Of a stretch of 64,000 nucleotides of DNA, positions 14,759 through 27,200 are shown piece after piece. A program made the position numbers and the translations under genes. The DNA is from Rhynchonema sp. JSB1_4 (Eukaryota > Nematoda > Chromadorea > Monhysterida > Xyalidae), in NCBI GenBank assembly GCA_030248065.1, contig JASAMV010004131.1:1-64000 (forward strand), given 5' to 3'. Below the pieces are notes generated by a model, which was not told the DNA's origin, made no database searches, and saw only the letters and a program-made list of their open reading frames with translations. Position 1 is the stretch's first letter; every line of letters begins with the position of its first letter.

Positions 14759-17364
14759 ATGTCCGGCTGCTTGGACAACGTTCACTGCGAATGCATCGAA
14801 ATTGGTGATCGTCGAAATGCTGTTGCTTCCGTCGGCGGCGCGGCCTTGGTTTGTTACCGTAAAAAACCTAAATACAAGGGGACTCTATTAATTCACTGAC
14901 CTGACCCCTTTTGGGGGGGGCTGTATTTAGGCTTTTACGGTATATCGTTTTATTACCGTAAAATCTTAAATACAAGGGGGCTGTATTTTTGGGGGCTCTA
15001 TTTTTTCACTGACCCCTTTTAGGGTTCTTTTTTTTTGGGGGGGGGGTTTATTTTAGGGAATACGGTACTTGTTTTGGAAGAAGAGAACCCACTCTGTTTG
15101 TGACTCGCGTGCTGCTTTGGTTCGGCTCAGTATGCTGAATGGGTGTAAGTTTGAGCTTCGTTCAAATGGAGGGTGCCTCAATGTCGTTTTTTGTTTGCTT
15201 GTGGTTGTGAAGTGAAGTGGAAAAAATGCAAAAACCGTACTGGAAAACGTACGCTGGAGCAGAGGTCGTAATCGGGCCGGCCCGCCGGCCGCGATTTTGG
15301 GCTTTTGGTTCTGGCCGGGCCGGAGATTTGGAGGATCGAGGCCAGGAAGTCGGGAAGTGACCTATTTTACTGAAAAAGTTGGGATTTTTTTGTCAAAAAT
15401 ACTAAAATTTCTGAAGGATTCGGCAAGTTAGTGATCAGTACTTGTCTCTCTGACAACTTTTTCATTGAAAGCAATCAATCTCAAAAGTTATGACAAAAAT
15501 CGCGTGAAAATCTGGCCCAAAAAATTCTGGCCGGGCCGAGCTTTAGCCACCTCGGGCCGGGCAGGAGATTTGGGGGCTCGGACCGGGCCAGGCCGACCAA
15601 ACACGGCCCGATTGCGACCTCTGTTCTGGAGCCCGGTAATTTTCGGAAATAAATTGCCCAGAAAAATTACCGGCAGTGTGTTTTTTCGAAAAAATGTGTT
15701 GGCATAAAACACCCGAAAACGACCCTTTTTCGGCGAGGGGGGAATACCTACTGTACTGGCTGGTGCCCCCCCCCCGGCTCCAACACTGATGGCTCTAGCG
15801 GCACTCCTGGAGTATGGCGGACCCAACAAGTAAATACCTGGAAACGCTTGAACTTAGGCTAGGCGCCGTACTCCAGGAGTGCCGGCTCTAACCTGGCTGG
15901 CTGAAGGTAAAAATACAAGGGTATGCTCAACGCATTTCTTTCAATTTTTAGTTTTTCATCGGCTGGTGGATTCTGATTGGTTTACTCGCGGTCACAGCTG
16001 TCGAGGATTTCGATCGATGGTACATCGTCGTCGCTATTGTCGGCTCAATATCAATGTTCATGTGAGTGATCTGTGTTACGAAGTTGGTTCAATCGATCCG
16101 GTCGCAATCAGCAGTGCAGTGGCTGGGTGGATGAGGGATTCCACCCTAAGGTGTAGGTACCTTGCATTGCAACCACCCTTAGGATTAGGAGAGAAGGAAG
16201 GGTAGGCACCTTGCAATCACCTTTGTGGGTTGTCGTAAACTTTTTGCAATATCTTGCACCCTGCAATTTTTTTGTCATTTGAGGGAGAAGGGTGGGTGCG
16301 CGGCAGTGGCTGGTGGGAGATTCCCCCTGAGGGGAATCCTCCCCCCTGGGGTATCTTGGGTCAATTGTCCTATCACTGCACTGGGCGGGCACCCTGCAAC
16401 CATCTCCATCCCCAATAGTAACTTGCTGCAACCAAATTTTTGGTTTTTATGGGCTAAAATAAGTCGGACCTCAAAATTAAAAAAAATGTTATAATGACCA
16501 TTTTAGCAAAATTTTCAGCCAAAATGTAAAAAAACATTCATTCATTGAGCCAATTTTTCAGTAAAATGCATGCAAAACGGCCCTTTTTCGGTCTTTTGGG
16601 CGGGGTACCGTGCACGTGCAACCATCCCCAAGCAATGTACCTTGCAATCATCTGGGTCCATCCCTTCCAAGGGTAGTTGCTGCAACCATTGGCCTGTCCC
16701 TGCACTGCCGGTCAATCAGGCACTCACTCAACTTGCTCAAAGATGATGATTCTGATTTTACCACAGGATCAACGCCATTTCAAACAGTCAAGTGCGCGGT
16801 GACGCCATGTCGGAAAGTATTCTGGGAACAAAAGGTTCACGGACGGGAAAATTTTTACCATTGTTGATTGGTAGTTGCCGAAGAACCGGTTTTTGAAAGA
16901 AAACCGAAAAAAATGTTAAAGAACTGATATGGTGTGCACAACCCTAGGGGAACCCAAAACATGCATTTTATGCATATGTTTTGTTTATTATTTGACACCA
17001 AGCACGTGTTTTATAATGTTTATTACGTTCTGCGGTTATCTCGATGTTTTCTCGAATGATAGAATTGTTGGTAGCTTTAGAAAATCTTCTCAATTCAGGT
17101 GCCCGATTGTGGCTTCTTACGGGTTTTGTGCTGGGTTTCGGTGCTCTGATCGCAGCCATTTGGATTATGTTCGCCCACTACGTGTTGCCAGCCAAGGTCA
17201 ATATTTGGCCCGGTATTCTGCTGCTCATCCACAATTTCCTGATTTTTATGGGGTCAGTTTTGATTGGTTGCGCAGTATTTTTTCGCAATTGTTTCAGTTT
17301 GCTCTGCATTTTCAGATCGCTCGCCTATAAATTCGGACGCACAGAAGATCTTTGGGGAATGTAA
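14759..17364 (+). CDS. TMEM50: Transmembrane protein 50 (TMEM50A/B family), 5 exons
   Basis: Small four-pass membrane protein of the endoplasmic reticulum, Golgi and endosomes; in mammals linked to trafficking of membrane receptors, with no known catalytic activity. Exons 14759-14848, 15952-16061, 16767-16834, 17099-17252 and 17316-17364 join in phase to 156 aa (human TMEM50A is 157). The N terminus is MSGCLDNVHCECIEIGDRRN. Family marks are GWWILIG in TM1, NAISNSQVRGDAMSE between TM2 and TM3, GARLWLLTGFVLGFGALIA in TM3, and the C terminus YKFGRTEDLWGM. Intron 1 is loaded with repeats (families C and D); intron 2 carries GGTACCTTGCA-type repeat pieces. Confidence 0.95.
14855..15068. repeat. 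Family C repeat in TMEM50 intron 1
   Basis: Starts TACCGTAAAAAACCTAAATA, has internal GTATTTAGGCTTTTACGGTA, and ends TTTTAGGGAATACGGTA, with G/C tracts between. It shares segments with 1-985 and 60314-60754. TI repeats near TACCGTA suggest a small DNA transposon. Confidence 0.65.
15256..15626. repeat. GC-rich repeat with CAGAGGTCG ends (family D)
   Basis: Starts GCAGAGGTCGTAATCGGGCC and ends GGCCCGATTGCGACCTCTG, an inverted terminal repeat around GGCCGGGCCGG arrays and TTTGGGGGCTCGG. Imperfect flanks CGCTGGAG and TTCTGGAG resemble an 8 bp duplication. Related copies lie near 52560-52720, 56600-56860 and 59770-60060. Confidence 0.65.
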
Positions 17365-17769
17365 CTGGTTTCACCGCGTTTGTAAATTAAATCATTGCTG
17401 ATCTGGTACATGGCGTATAATATTTTTCATCATTATAAAAACGTTATTTGTGCCGTGCTTTGTATGAAATTACGCATAGTGCACGGCAAAAGCATTACTC
17501 CGTGGAATGTGATTCTTTGTAAGCATTGTATCGTTTTTGTGTTCGTCTGCTGTTGATAATTTCATTCGTCTGGCAATATTCACCGTATTGTCATTGTCTA
17601 ATTGATGTTGTGAGTAACGTGCAAGTGATGTGCAGTTTTGGCGCCGTTTCATTATACGTAATACCGGTATCACCAGTGTCCCATGTTTGCCGTTTCCATC
17701 ATTTCTTACACGAAATCAATAAATTTCTTGTGCGACACCAAATACTTTCTCCATTGACATCCGTTTTTT

Positions 17770-18187
17770 ATGGCCATCCTGGACGAATGTCGCCCGCACC
17801 GAAACGTACACACAGTAGATTACGGTACAGTGTCAGAACTGCATGGCAGCTGTGAATTTTGATGATGGTAACCATATAAATAATGATGTTGTGATAATTT
17901 ATCGACAATTGTCATCACGGAAAGTAATCTGGGTGTAGAACGCACGGGAATCCAATCCACGGATAGCAGCTCGGCATCAATCTTCGACGATGACGCTGCT
18001 GCTTCAACATGAGGGCATCGGGGCCTTCATTCTCGGTTGGCAAGCTTTGTTGACCGTTGATAATGCTGATGGACAGCACAGTGCACGTCTGGAATTTCGA
18101 GGGGATTTGGATGTTCTATGCTTGATCCGCACAATCAAGGACGTGGAAGAGAACCTGCGTAATATTGGTCGCACAATGACTTTATAA
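17770..18187 (+). pseudogene. Degenerate coding fragment, unrecognised family, truncated by a MITE
   Basis: Two plausible coding frames follow each other. One, near 17920-17998, reads ESNLGVERTG...STDSSSASIFDDDAAAST and stops at TGA. The other reads EGIGAFILGWQALLTVDNAD, then GDLDVLCLIRTIKDVEENLR (17990-18162). They are offset by one base at about 17997, as if by a frameshift. The second frame then runs into MITE G1 at 18165, which supplies the stop TAA after NIGRTMTL. Upstream, 17770-17860 has a short open stretch starting MAILDECRPHRNVH. I could not place the protein in a family. It may be a decayed gene, or real exons whose partners I failed to find. Confidence 0.35.
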
Positions 18188-18434
18188 GAATTGGTCTTTT
18201 TTTTCCTGAATCGCAAAGCAGGCTAGTGACAGGGCAATGACGTTGCGTTGCGCGATCGCACACAAAACACGTAGTAAAGAGAATGTTTCAGACCTGCGGC
18301 AACGTGGTTGATCTGCTAGATTATTTTCAGGTGAAATGTTTTGTGAGAATCACAAATAGCACAGTAGTTAAGAGTGACTGAACGTGAAAATCAGGATTGA
18401 TTTTATAATTCTTATCTGGTCATTGTGCGACCAA
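18165..18434. mobile_element. Tc1/mariner-like MITE, copy G1
   Basis: 270 bp non-coding element with terminal inverted repeats TTGGTCGCACAATGAC and GTCATTGTGCGACCAA, flanked by TA on both sides (18163-18164, 18435-18436). A second copy, G2, lies 0.6 kb downstream in the opposite orientation: shared internal sequence such as GAGAATGTTTCAGACCTGCG appears there as its complement. Confidence 0.85.
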
Positions 18435-18439
18435 TACTA

Positions 18440-18557
18440 CAGTGGTCAAATCACTGGTCGACTCACAGCAGCCCCGAATGAGCTCGAGAAATACTATTGT
18501 ACATGGCATTAGGTTGACGATTCTACAAACTGAGTTGAAGAAATGATTTGACCACTG
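18440..18557. mobile_element. Small MITE H with TA duplication
   Basis: 118 bp element with inverted ends CAGTGGTCAAATCA and TGATTTGACCACTG, flanked by TA (18438-18439, 18558-18559). It sits one base beyond the TA of MITE G1. Confidence 0.8.
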
Positions 18558-18781
18558 TAATATAAGTCTGGATCTCTTCTTCAACTAGTACCTACATGTA
18601 ATGACGTACCAGGACGAGCTCAACAAAGTGCATGTTTGTGTCTCCAGAATCTTTGCGTAAATATACGAATGGGTTTCGCACAAACTTTCGAGTCAACCAG
18701 ACATGATCGCACACAAGTGTGTCTGATTGATGCACCTGCAAGTTCCTCATGCGCAATACATTAACAGATTTTCAATTCAGC

Positions 18782-18910
18782 AGTCCAGCTCGCTTTCTTA
18801 ACGTGTTCAAACACTTTTGCACCATGTGCCCCACCATCAGACGTTCGTTCATGTGGCAGAATAATTATTCGTTCACTCATTTGATCACCAACATCTTTCA
18901 GCCAAACATG
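18782..18910 (+). pseudogene. Possible orphan exon, unrecognised
   Basis: After TTCAG, an open stretch reads SPARFLNVFKHFCTMCPTIR and continues to a further CAG near 18900. Its composition looks protein-like, and it lies just downstream of the degenerate fragment at 17.8-18.2 kb, so both may belong to one broken gene. I have no family assignment. Confidence 0.25.
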
Positions 18911-19045
18911 TTGTATCGTTTGGTCGTCGTAAACCTAATTGTTGACCTTCGGATTTTTTTGATGACATTAAATTCAGGGAGACTTTGACATGAGCGAATA
19001 TTGACACAAGAAGCGGTCAAAATGCTGTAATACGATCAGATGGTA

Positions 19046-19296
19046 TTGGTCGCACAATGACTAAATCAGAATTCATCTACCCTGATCTTCAGGTTCAAGC
19101 TACTTGTATTTTTGACAAAACATTTTCAGCTAAAAATAATCGAGCAGATCAACCACGTTGCCGCAGGTCTGAAACATTCTCTTTACTACATACTTTGTGT
19201 GCGATCACGCAACGCAACGTCATTGCCCCTCACTTTCCCTCTTCACGCTTCAGGAAAAAAATTTGACCAATTCTTATATAGTCATTGTGCGACCAA
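19046..19296. mobile_element. Tc1/mariner-like MITE, copy G2
   Basis: 251 bp element with the same terminal repeats as G1 (TTGGTCGCACAATGAC / GTCATTGTGCGACCAA) and flanking TA at 19044-19045 and 19297-19298. The interior is inverted relative to G1. Confidence 0.85.
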
Positions 19297-19298
19297 TA

Positions 19299-19778
19299 TC
19301 TGTGATGTTCCACGCCGTGGTTATCAACTGCATTATTTTGTGCTCACATTCCCGCCTTTGCTAACCTGCAGTCAGCACTTGGGAATATTTACTTTCTCAT
19401 GACGAGAAACACAATCAAGGGGTTGCTCGGCACAAAAGGTTGCTTCATGGCTGCTGGCAATGGAAAGACTGGAGTGTGCATGAAGCTTTCTTTTCGCTTA
19501 ATGATATGCGTGCGCTGTGATTTTCCCATCGGACAGAAATACTAAATTGGGTCTGGTGTCCATCAAGCTGCAACGAAGCTGGTCTCGAACTCTACAGCAA
19601 CCAGCATTGCACCTGCTACTGTACGTACTGTATGTGCAATCTTGATCTTTACCATGCACGCCCAAACAACTTTATGCGAAAAACAGATGGATCTAGCCAC
19701 CAAGCTGACTCTGAAATGCGAAACTGGAGTTGATCGTTATTCTTCGTTTTGTGCATTAGTTAACCATCGATCATCATC
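19299..19778. other. Intergenic, nothing recognised
   Basis: No gene, RNA or clear repeat can be supported here. It probably includes the promoter of the ShKT gene that starts at 19779. Confidence 0.5.
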
Positions 19779-21186
19779 ATGAGAGCGCATTGCTTACTTG
19801 CCACCGTTTTGGCGCACTGCTTTATCGACGATGTATTGTCGTTCTGCGTGGACTTGAATGACCACATCCAGTGCAAGTTGTGGGCTGAAGATGGCCACTG
19901 CATGAAGTCGGCCGAATGGATGGCGACCAACTGTGCCAAATCGTGTGCAGTTTGTGAAGAGAAGAAGTCGATACCGGAGCCCGTACCAAGTAAGACAGTC
20001 AGCACAAGGCGAATGGATGAACATGAACAACACTGAGCTATGAATTCACATATATACTTATACTTCTGATTAATTTTATCAATTTGTTAGCAATATAATA
20101 TGCCCGACATAGCCGTAACAACGATCGACAAATCCCACGTCCAGGTGCCAAGTGTAACGACCAGATCAACAGCTGTTACGCTGAGTTCTGCAGTGACCCA
20201 GCGTTCATGTTGTGGATGCAGGAGATGTGCCCCAAGACATGCGGACAATGTTCACCAGGATCAACTGGTGATGTTTCACAGCAGATTGTTCAGTTATGAA
20301 ACTTGCTGCAGAATAGAACCTTTATAATCGACTCACATCTGCAGGTGGTGGTGAGACATGCGCTGACAAGAGGGACTCGTGTCGATACACTAACATTGAG
20401 CAATGCATCGATGACAGACAAGTACAAGCTGATTGTCCCAAATCGTGTGCTGTCTGTTTAGGAACCGAATTTGGTGCGGAATCATTTTACTTGAACCAAA
20501 CTGGAATAAAACTGAGGATCAGTGCTATTTCACACAAAACGTGTCCAGCACATCTCGGTGCGTGCGACCAGGCGAATAAGAAGCTGGAAGAACTCAGACG
20601 TCGACCGGCATCCAACGACATGCCGCACTTGTACGGCGTTGGTGTGGACCATAGATGTGAACCTGGCGGTTGGTCAACCTTGCAGCACTCCAGGATCAGT
20701 TATGTACAAAGCGAACAAATCCTAATAACTGATAAAAGAACGACACTTTTTCTTGGTGCCAATGTGCAGGCAGGCCACAACAACCTAATCTCTATTAGCA
20801 CTGTTTGCACAAACGGAAGTTTCACCCAAGCTATTTAGTGTGCCTAGGGACCACCATTGGGAGCGGTCTCTGGCTGTCCACCTACAGTATAACTGATGAG
20901 ACCCAGGCAACCGCGGGCTTAGAACCTGCACATACAGTATATGTAAGTTCTCCACCAGTGCAGACGGGCCACAAACGAATCCGTACACAAACTTTTTTAA
21001 ATTTCAAAAACTGTTTTCAGTGGTGTTTTCTTTGCATCAGGTCGTCGGTGGAAACGATTGCAGCTGCGTGTGCCAAACTCGAGTTTCATGTATTTCGGTT
21101 GTGTCGATCCGAACAGCGGAGAATGGATAAAGGGACTGGGCAATGACATGGCCCAATCGTACACTGAACGGGACTGCATCGATTAG
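19779..21186 (+). CDS. Secreted protein with three ShKT domains and a novel C-terminal region
   Basis: Exon 1 (19779-19989) encodes a hydrophobic leader and a first ShKT module (CVDLNDHIQCKLW...CAKSCAVC). Exon 2 (20145-20267) encodes a second (CNDQINSCYAEFC...CPKTCGQC). Exon 3 starts at 20345 with a third (CADKRDSCRY...CPKSCAVC) and stays open well past it, to at most 20838. ShKT modules are six-cysteine folds named after a sea-anemone potassium-channel toxin; in nematodes they are common in secreted proteins and do not by themselves imply toxicity. A further exon (21021-21186), preceded by TTTTCAG, ends MYFGCVDPNSGEWIKGLGND...CID before TAG. The link between exon 3 and this last exon is unresolved, and part of 20840-20930 resembles the palindromic repeat at 38981. 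The C-terminal region is unknown to me. Confidence 0.65.
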
Positions 21187-21435
21187 ATGCTTGCAGTACA
21201 ATGTATCTATAGGTGTTGTAATGTATCTGTATAATCTGGGTAAAGTAAACAGGAAACAAAACCTCCTAAGCGTGAAATCGATGCACTGTTCTCATGCATA
21301 TTTTATTGCATTTTGTCACGCGACCGGGAAAGTGTGTTTGCGCAAGCCCGAATATAGTAAACCGCCATAGGCGTACGACCAGGTAGAAGATTACAGCATG
21401 TCACCGGCCATTCGAATCGTCAACTTGCGAGCACT

Positions 21436-23537
21436 CTAGCAACCCGTGCCCAACAACTCTGCACATGTTTGCACACAAGCATGCATCTCCAGCACTTTGA
21501 AGTGCGTGCACAAATCCGCCGTCATGCTACCAATGCATAGATGGTTGCGATCGATGCATGCTTGTTCCTGTCGTGGCCGTGTTCGTGTCCTGCTGACTCG
21601 TCTGCGACTTGGCTGTTGTGTGATTGGACGCTGTGTTGACTCGATGCTGCCGATGGTGGTCGTGGTCCATGCCGCTGGGTACCCCTTGCATTCGTACAGA
21701 CCGTTGATTTCATCAACGTCTCTGCAGTTGAAACAGTGAAAGATGCCAATTTAAAAAAGTGTGTGTAGTTGTCATAATGCAAAGGCGACGATCTCACTTG
21801 TCACTGAACTGCACTCGTTGTCCAATGACGACGTCGTGGCGCACTTGCCCGTTCGCATCAATCGGCTCAATTGTTGGCAGCAATCCTTTTTGTTTCGACC
21901 AAGCGAATGCCGGATAGTGCATTATGGAATCGTAATCGTAGCCTGGATTTCAGAGGTGGTACACAGCATGCAGCATTGGATAGAATGCTAACGTATAGTA
22001 GGTAGGCACTGAACCGAAATCCACAATGTTCTTCACATTTGGTCGCCGCGTGTATTTCTCAAAGTTGTTGTCTTTGCCCGGTATAATGTTGTTGAAATTG
22101 ATCTGAAAGTACACAATCTAGCAAACAGACTGAGTATTCAATATAAAAAGTGAACACGAACGAGAAAACAACCAAATGTTTCACGTACTCTCACGTATTT
22201 GTCCCTGTCCGGCCGTGATTGTTCGTGCAGGAACCCAATAGCGTGCATCATTTCGTGCATGGCCACCCCCGGTGTGATACAACCAGAACCCAAATTGATA
22301 TTCTGAAAATAAACTCTGAATTAACGATGTGCCGCACAGAGCAACATTACATTCTGAAGGTTCGGTATGCAGCGTTAACCATGTTAAATGGACAAAAGGA
22401 CAGAGCGTAGGACGTACAACACTGACAACGCTGTGTCGTTGTGCCTTCTGGACAACAACTGACCTGCCCACCCCCGATCCTGCCAACATGTGACCAGCAG
22501 GCATCTTCGTTGTTCGCAAATTGTACGTGATCCCAGTCGCCCTGCTGTCGGGGCACAAATTTCACACAAGTTCGTTTATTAAATTCGTCAATGGCGGCGT
22601 GCACTTTGTTGCGAGAATGCGTGGGGAACTGGGCATGGAACACGTAGGGCACGCGGCCTTGCGGCCATACTTGCATCACACCGTACTGAAACACACCATC
22701 ATGTACTGCTGAGTTGAGAACCGTATATTTGATCCGATGGGCACGATAACAAGCATGGTGAGTCAAACGAGACATCCTTTGAGGCACTACGAAAGATTAT
22801 ATCGTTCATTCAACCGATCAAGCCGATTGCTGGTGCTTTTACCCGCAGTCAAATTGATTAATTCGACTGCCGTTTTCAGGGATCGAAGACTAAAGTTGAG
22901 CAGATTGTGGTGTCTGGATACTGCAGCTCTGCGTGTTGACAGTGCAACCACAGCAGCATGTCAGATATAGAATACGCACACAATCAAATGTGTGCCGCAA
23001 AGTGTCTGTCACAAGTTTACCATGCACGCGCACACACCTTATTACTCTGCACCATCGATACCGGCGTTCCATCGAGATGTTGCGATGTGTTCCCACCGTT
23101 GACTGCCTGCATGTAGCTGGTGATGTTCGTGACACTTGGATGCTCTGGCAGCTTGATGTCACCTGGCAGTTCGACTGGAGTAAAGTTCGGAGCAATAATC
23201 AATCGATAACAATCAAGGGCCGACCTTCAATAAGATCATCTCCGTTTGATTTGAACTCGCGGCCGATGTAAATACACCGACGGGCAGAGTCGAGTCGGAA
23301 GTTGTATTTTCCATATTGTTCACAAACATCGAGCTTGAACTGAGACTTACAGATTCGACACTTTTCGCGCGTTGTCGGTCTGACTCTGACTCGTCGGCGT
23401 GCACTCTGAATTTAGGACATCACGTGATTGGCATTCAATGCAGTCAGACTTGTCCGAACAATTATGTAAGCACTTACGACTCCGGTAACTCCGGTAAAAA
23501 TCACGGCGGTTACCATCAGCAATGGAATCAAGTCCAT
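21436..23537 (-). CDS. Astacin-family zinc metalloprotease with C-terminal ShKT domain, 9 exons
   Basis: Secreted M12A endopeptidase; nematode members (NAS proteins) act in cuticle moulting, hatching and digestion. Exons in transcript order: 23478-23537, 23225-23405, 23046-23174, 22843-22920, 22464-22708, 22189-22302, 22015-22102, 21798-21942, 21436-21721, all in phase, about 441 aa. A signal peptide (MDLIPLLMVTAVIFTGVTGV) precedes a basic, Cys-containing pro-region and a spacer ending in VELINLTA. The catalytic domain runs from WPQGRVPYVF through the zinc site HEMMHAIGFLHE to the Met-turn SIMHY, and ends DEINGLYEC. A Thr/Arg-rich linker leads to one ShKT module (CIDRNHLC...CVQTC). Exons 3-5 of the pro-region rest on splice phase and are the least certain. 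Confidence 0.9.
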
Positions 23538-24280
23538 TTTTCAACTGTCGGGGAACTTTCACACCGACACTTTACGTACATGTACATGGGTATTATACAA
23601 AAGTTTTTTTTGTGTATGATGCGAGATACGAGTTGCAAAAATGTCACAAAAAAGTTACGCAAGAAGAAACAAAAGTGTGTGGTTGTGATTGATTATTCAA
23701 TTGTCCAGGAACACGAAAAAAATAGTTTTCCGTTCTCATCGTGTGCCAATCCGTCTTAGAAAGGAAAAAAGAACGGAACAAAACAACATCGTAACCGTGA
23801 ACTACCCGCGCAACAACAGACTTCAATTTCCTTTTGTAAAAGTATGTAAATTCTTCGCCAACTTTATTGACCTCAAATTCATCATGAGAAACATCAAAGC
23901 GCATAATGAAACAATACACAACAATCTTGTAAATGCACAAAGAAAGGAACAAACGAAAATCATTATCTGGATGGAACATAACTAACGAAATCTAAACAAT
24001 AGTGAGAAGAGCTGTAGAGTACAACAATACTGTAGTGCAACGTGTCCGGTTGGTTGACTATCAGAGATCTCTACTTAACAAGGAAACGTTATGCTTTACA
24101 ATTTTGAAGAACTTTGTTTTCTAAGAACTTCGAGAGATGGGCCGGGTATCACAGCTGCGGCAGAATAAACATATGGAAGAGAGCTTTGGTGGATGGACTG
24201 CATTCTCACTGCCAATCGGCCGGTTTCAAACAAGATTTTTACATTTTTTCAAAAGAAAAAAATCGATCACACTAATGGCG
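23538..24280. other. Intergenic between astacin and semaphorin genes
   Basis: Upstream of the astacin start and downstream of the semaphorin stop (both minus strand). It is AT-rich; I see no gene or repeat with clear ends. Confidence 0.5.
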
Positions 24281-27200
24281 CTACCGCTGATTGAGGTCGT
24301 TGCTCTTGGCGTTTTTTCGTTGTGCCAACTTTTTAAAATGCGGCGCGTTGGCGCAGTGTGTCTGGAAATCAATAAGTTTGATCTGAAATCACAGTTATAC
24401 TTTCAATGAACTGCAACTCACATTCTGTTCGTACCACTCCTGCCATTTGTGCATGGTGTGTTTGTATTGCTGGAATTCTCGACACCATTCGCGGTAGGCC
24501 GCTTGGAATGCTTGCACGTTGTCGGGTTTACGACAGTTCACTGAAACGCCCAAACTTCCATATTGTCCACTTTGGTTAATATTTGTAAGGCCGAATTCAC
24601 AATGCATGCGCATCTGCACGTCAACCTGGCTACACTTCAACACTACGTGCTGACGCGCAAATGCGCAAAAGGGCAAAACTCGCATGCATTGTGAAGCCCG
24701 CCCCACGTAATAATCACATCAAACGCACCACTATCAACGGTCAACTCGTAACTGATCATGGTGACACCTGCTAGCCGACATTCGTATGCGCCCGTGTCGG
24801 AGTGGCTCGCCTGAAAATCAGGTGCAATTCAGTCTGAGATACGAACGAGGATATTTGGCAATGGCAAAGCGACTCACATTGACAATCACCAGGCCGCCGT
24901 CAATGGTCAGCAAATGTCTGCTGTCCATCTGGACCACACCTTGGCCGTGCTGCATCCATTCGGCTACAAAACGAAACATTTCTGTTGGAATTTCGTGAAA
25001 ATAATTCTGAAAGCTGTGATTATGGCTGACCAGTGCGCCTGGCGTCATCCGGCTGCGATTCACCAGAGGAGCAGAGCAGATGGACAGTGTCGCCGGGATA
25101 GACTAAACGGGCGAAACGACGTTGGGACAGTTCGGTCACACCACAGTCAGCGCTGCCCGACAACCAACTGAAACGGGCGCGCAATCGTGATTGCAGATGT
25201 TTCAAAGCCAGTTTATTATTTGACAGAGCGTCACTCACCCAGCCGTATACGCATGTGATTCATGCCTTCTATGACATTGCTGCCTGGGTGTGTTCCAGCT
25301 ACAGTAGGTGTCTCGGGTGCACGTGCCACAGCTGGTGTACCGCTGACATTGAGACACCGACAGTTGGCCGATACCGCTGTCCTGCGCCACGTAGAGGTAT
25401 TCGTTCTGCAAAGGGGATACGGACGGGCTTTGAACTCGATGCAATTGCAACACTGCGCATGTTTAAACCACTGAGCCATCGGAACGGACTTTGAGCAGTT
25501 GCATTGCGTTCACACGCTGTCTCTCCGGCAGTCGATACACGGCCAGCTGTTGGCTACGAGCTGCACCAGTGCCCTCGTCGGTCGACTCGGATAGTTTGTA
25601 GATGTCACCGTCGGCTGATATTTTGTTTAAAAGCTTCCGTAGTTTCAACGCACAGAAAGACGCAAGAAACTAAAAACACAAACTTGTCGCCACAAAGACG
25701 ATGGTGTGCTGGTGCTCGTCAGTAAGTCTGTCGACTACAATTTGATTGAAGAGCACGTCCCGTTTGTAATACAGCGGTTGACCGCCGTGTCGTGACTCGA
25801 CTGCCGAGTCCATGAGCAGATGTGATTTGACGAAATGCAGTGCGCTGTCAGACATGTCTTGCGTGTTTTGAGCGCACTGCAACAATCAAATGAAGGCCTT
25901 ATTCCATTCATGTTTTTGTGAATCCCTCTTTCTTCAAAAACAGATTTTGTTTCAAAGCCTTTACACTGGTACTGCGCTTATCTTAATTCCCATTTCAATG
26001 AGGCTGCGAAAACGTCCATTAACTGGTGTCGCTCGCTCAGCCACAATTTACAAAGCTCTTTATTGAACGTCTAATGAGCTTTTTGCGGCGCTCCAACTGT
26101 GACGATGGGAGTTGGTCGAAATTTATGTGTTGCATTAGGCTACGTACATCTCAAGAAAAAAATGGCCTGCGGCTTTGTCTGGAACACAAAGTGGCCTAAA
26201 CGGTTGCTTAAATCGGTTAGATCTGCTGGGTTTGATTCGTCCGGAAAGTAATGTTTCATATTCTCACCTGTCCCGGTCTTGGCACGGGCACTTGTTTGGG
26301 CAGGACGGGCAGCCAGGCACTGGAGCTTGACACCTGCTCTTTGAACAGGCCTCGGTCGAATACATCGTTGATGTCCTGACAATCAAGGAAGAGGTCATCA
26401 TCTTGAACAACCTAGGATCTTATTTAGCGGGGTCTGAAATTCCAACCAGAACCCACCTTCAAACTATACGAGCAGACAGCACTGCCGTAGAAGCCATTCA
26501 GATTTGTCGTGAATGCAGCGTAGAACACTGGGTTCTTGTCTGCGTCCGGTTGATCGCTTAGATAAACGCTTTCTGCAAATTGTGGCACTTCAGCGCTTCA
26601 GCTTGAGATCGGCACTGCAGATCGGCTAGAACTAGACCCCAGTAGGTATGCGCAAATCAAACTCACGAATTTGATCGAAATAGAAAGGGAATTCGCCTGG
26701 TATCGAACAATTGAGTCGAGCCTTGAGGAATGTTGCCCAATTCTTGTGCAGTACATGGCGACCACCGACGTCATTCTAAACAAATTACTTTTCTTGTTCA
26801 ATGAAAACAAAAACAGCAGCTCAAAATGAAAAATGAGTTCTATAATATGATGTCTGACCTTGCATATCCTGGCCACCCTTGAGTACACTGCTTTACCACA
26901 ATTCGTGAATTCGGATGCGATCTCGCGGAAGAAAAAGTACACAAATTCGCCGATGTCGAACGAACCGACGAAGTCGGGATCTGTAATTGTAAGTTGAGTT
27001 TGTATTTCTGCTCAAAAAACAAAAAAAGTTGATATACCACTTTCTTGGAGCTTCCTGGCCTCAGAGTCGTCGTGCGGCATGATTCATACAAGGATGGCCG
27101 GCAGTACAAACGAATAAGTCCCAAGCCTAACCCTGGTCAGCCCCTTACCATTCAACCATTTCGAGTCCGTGTGCATTGTGCGCATGAATGGTTGCAGTTG

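Noticed and set aside
25406..25480. tRNA-like sequence on the minus strand: A-box-like TGGCTCAGTGG and B-box-like GAGTTCAAAGC about 30 nt apart
   Set aside because: The acceptor and T stems do not pair, and it overlaps a semaphorin exon end and a 66 nt intron. Most likely chance, or at best a decayed tRNA-derived piece.
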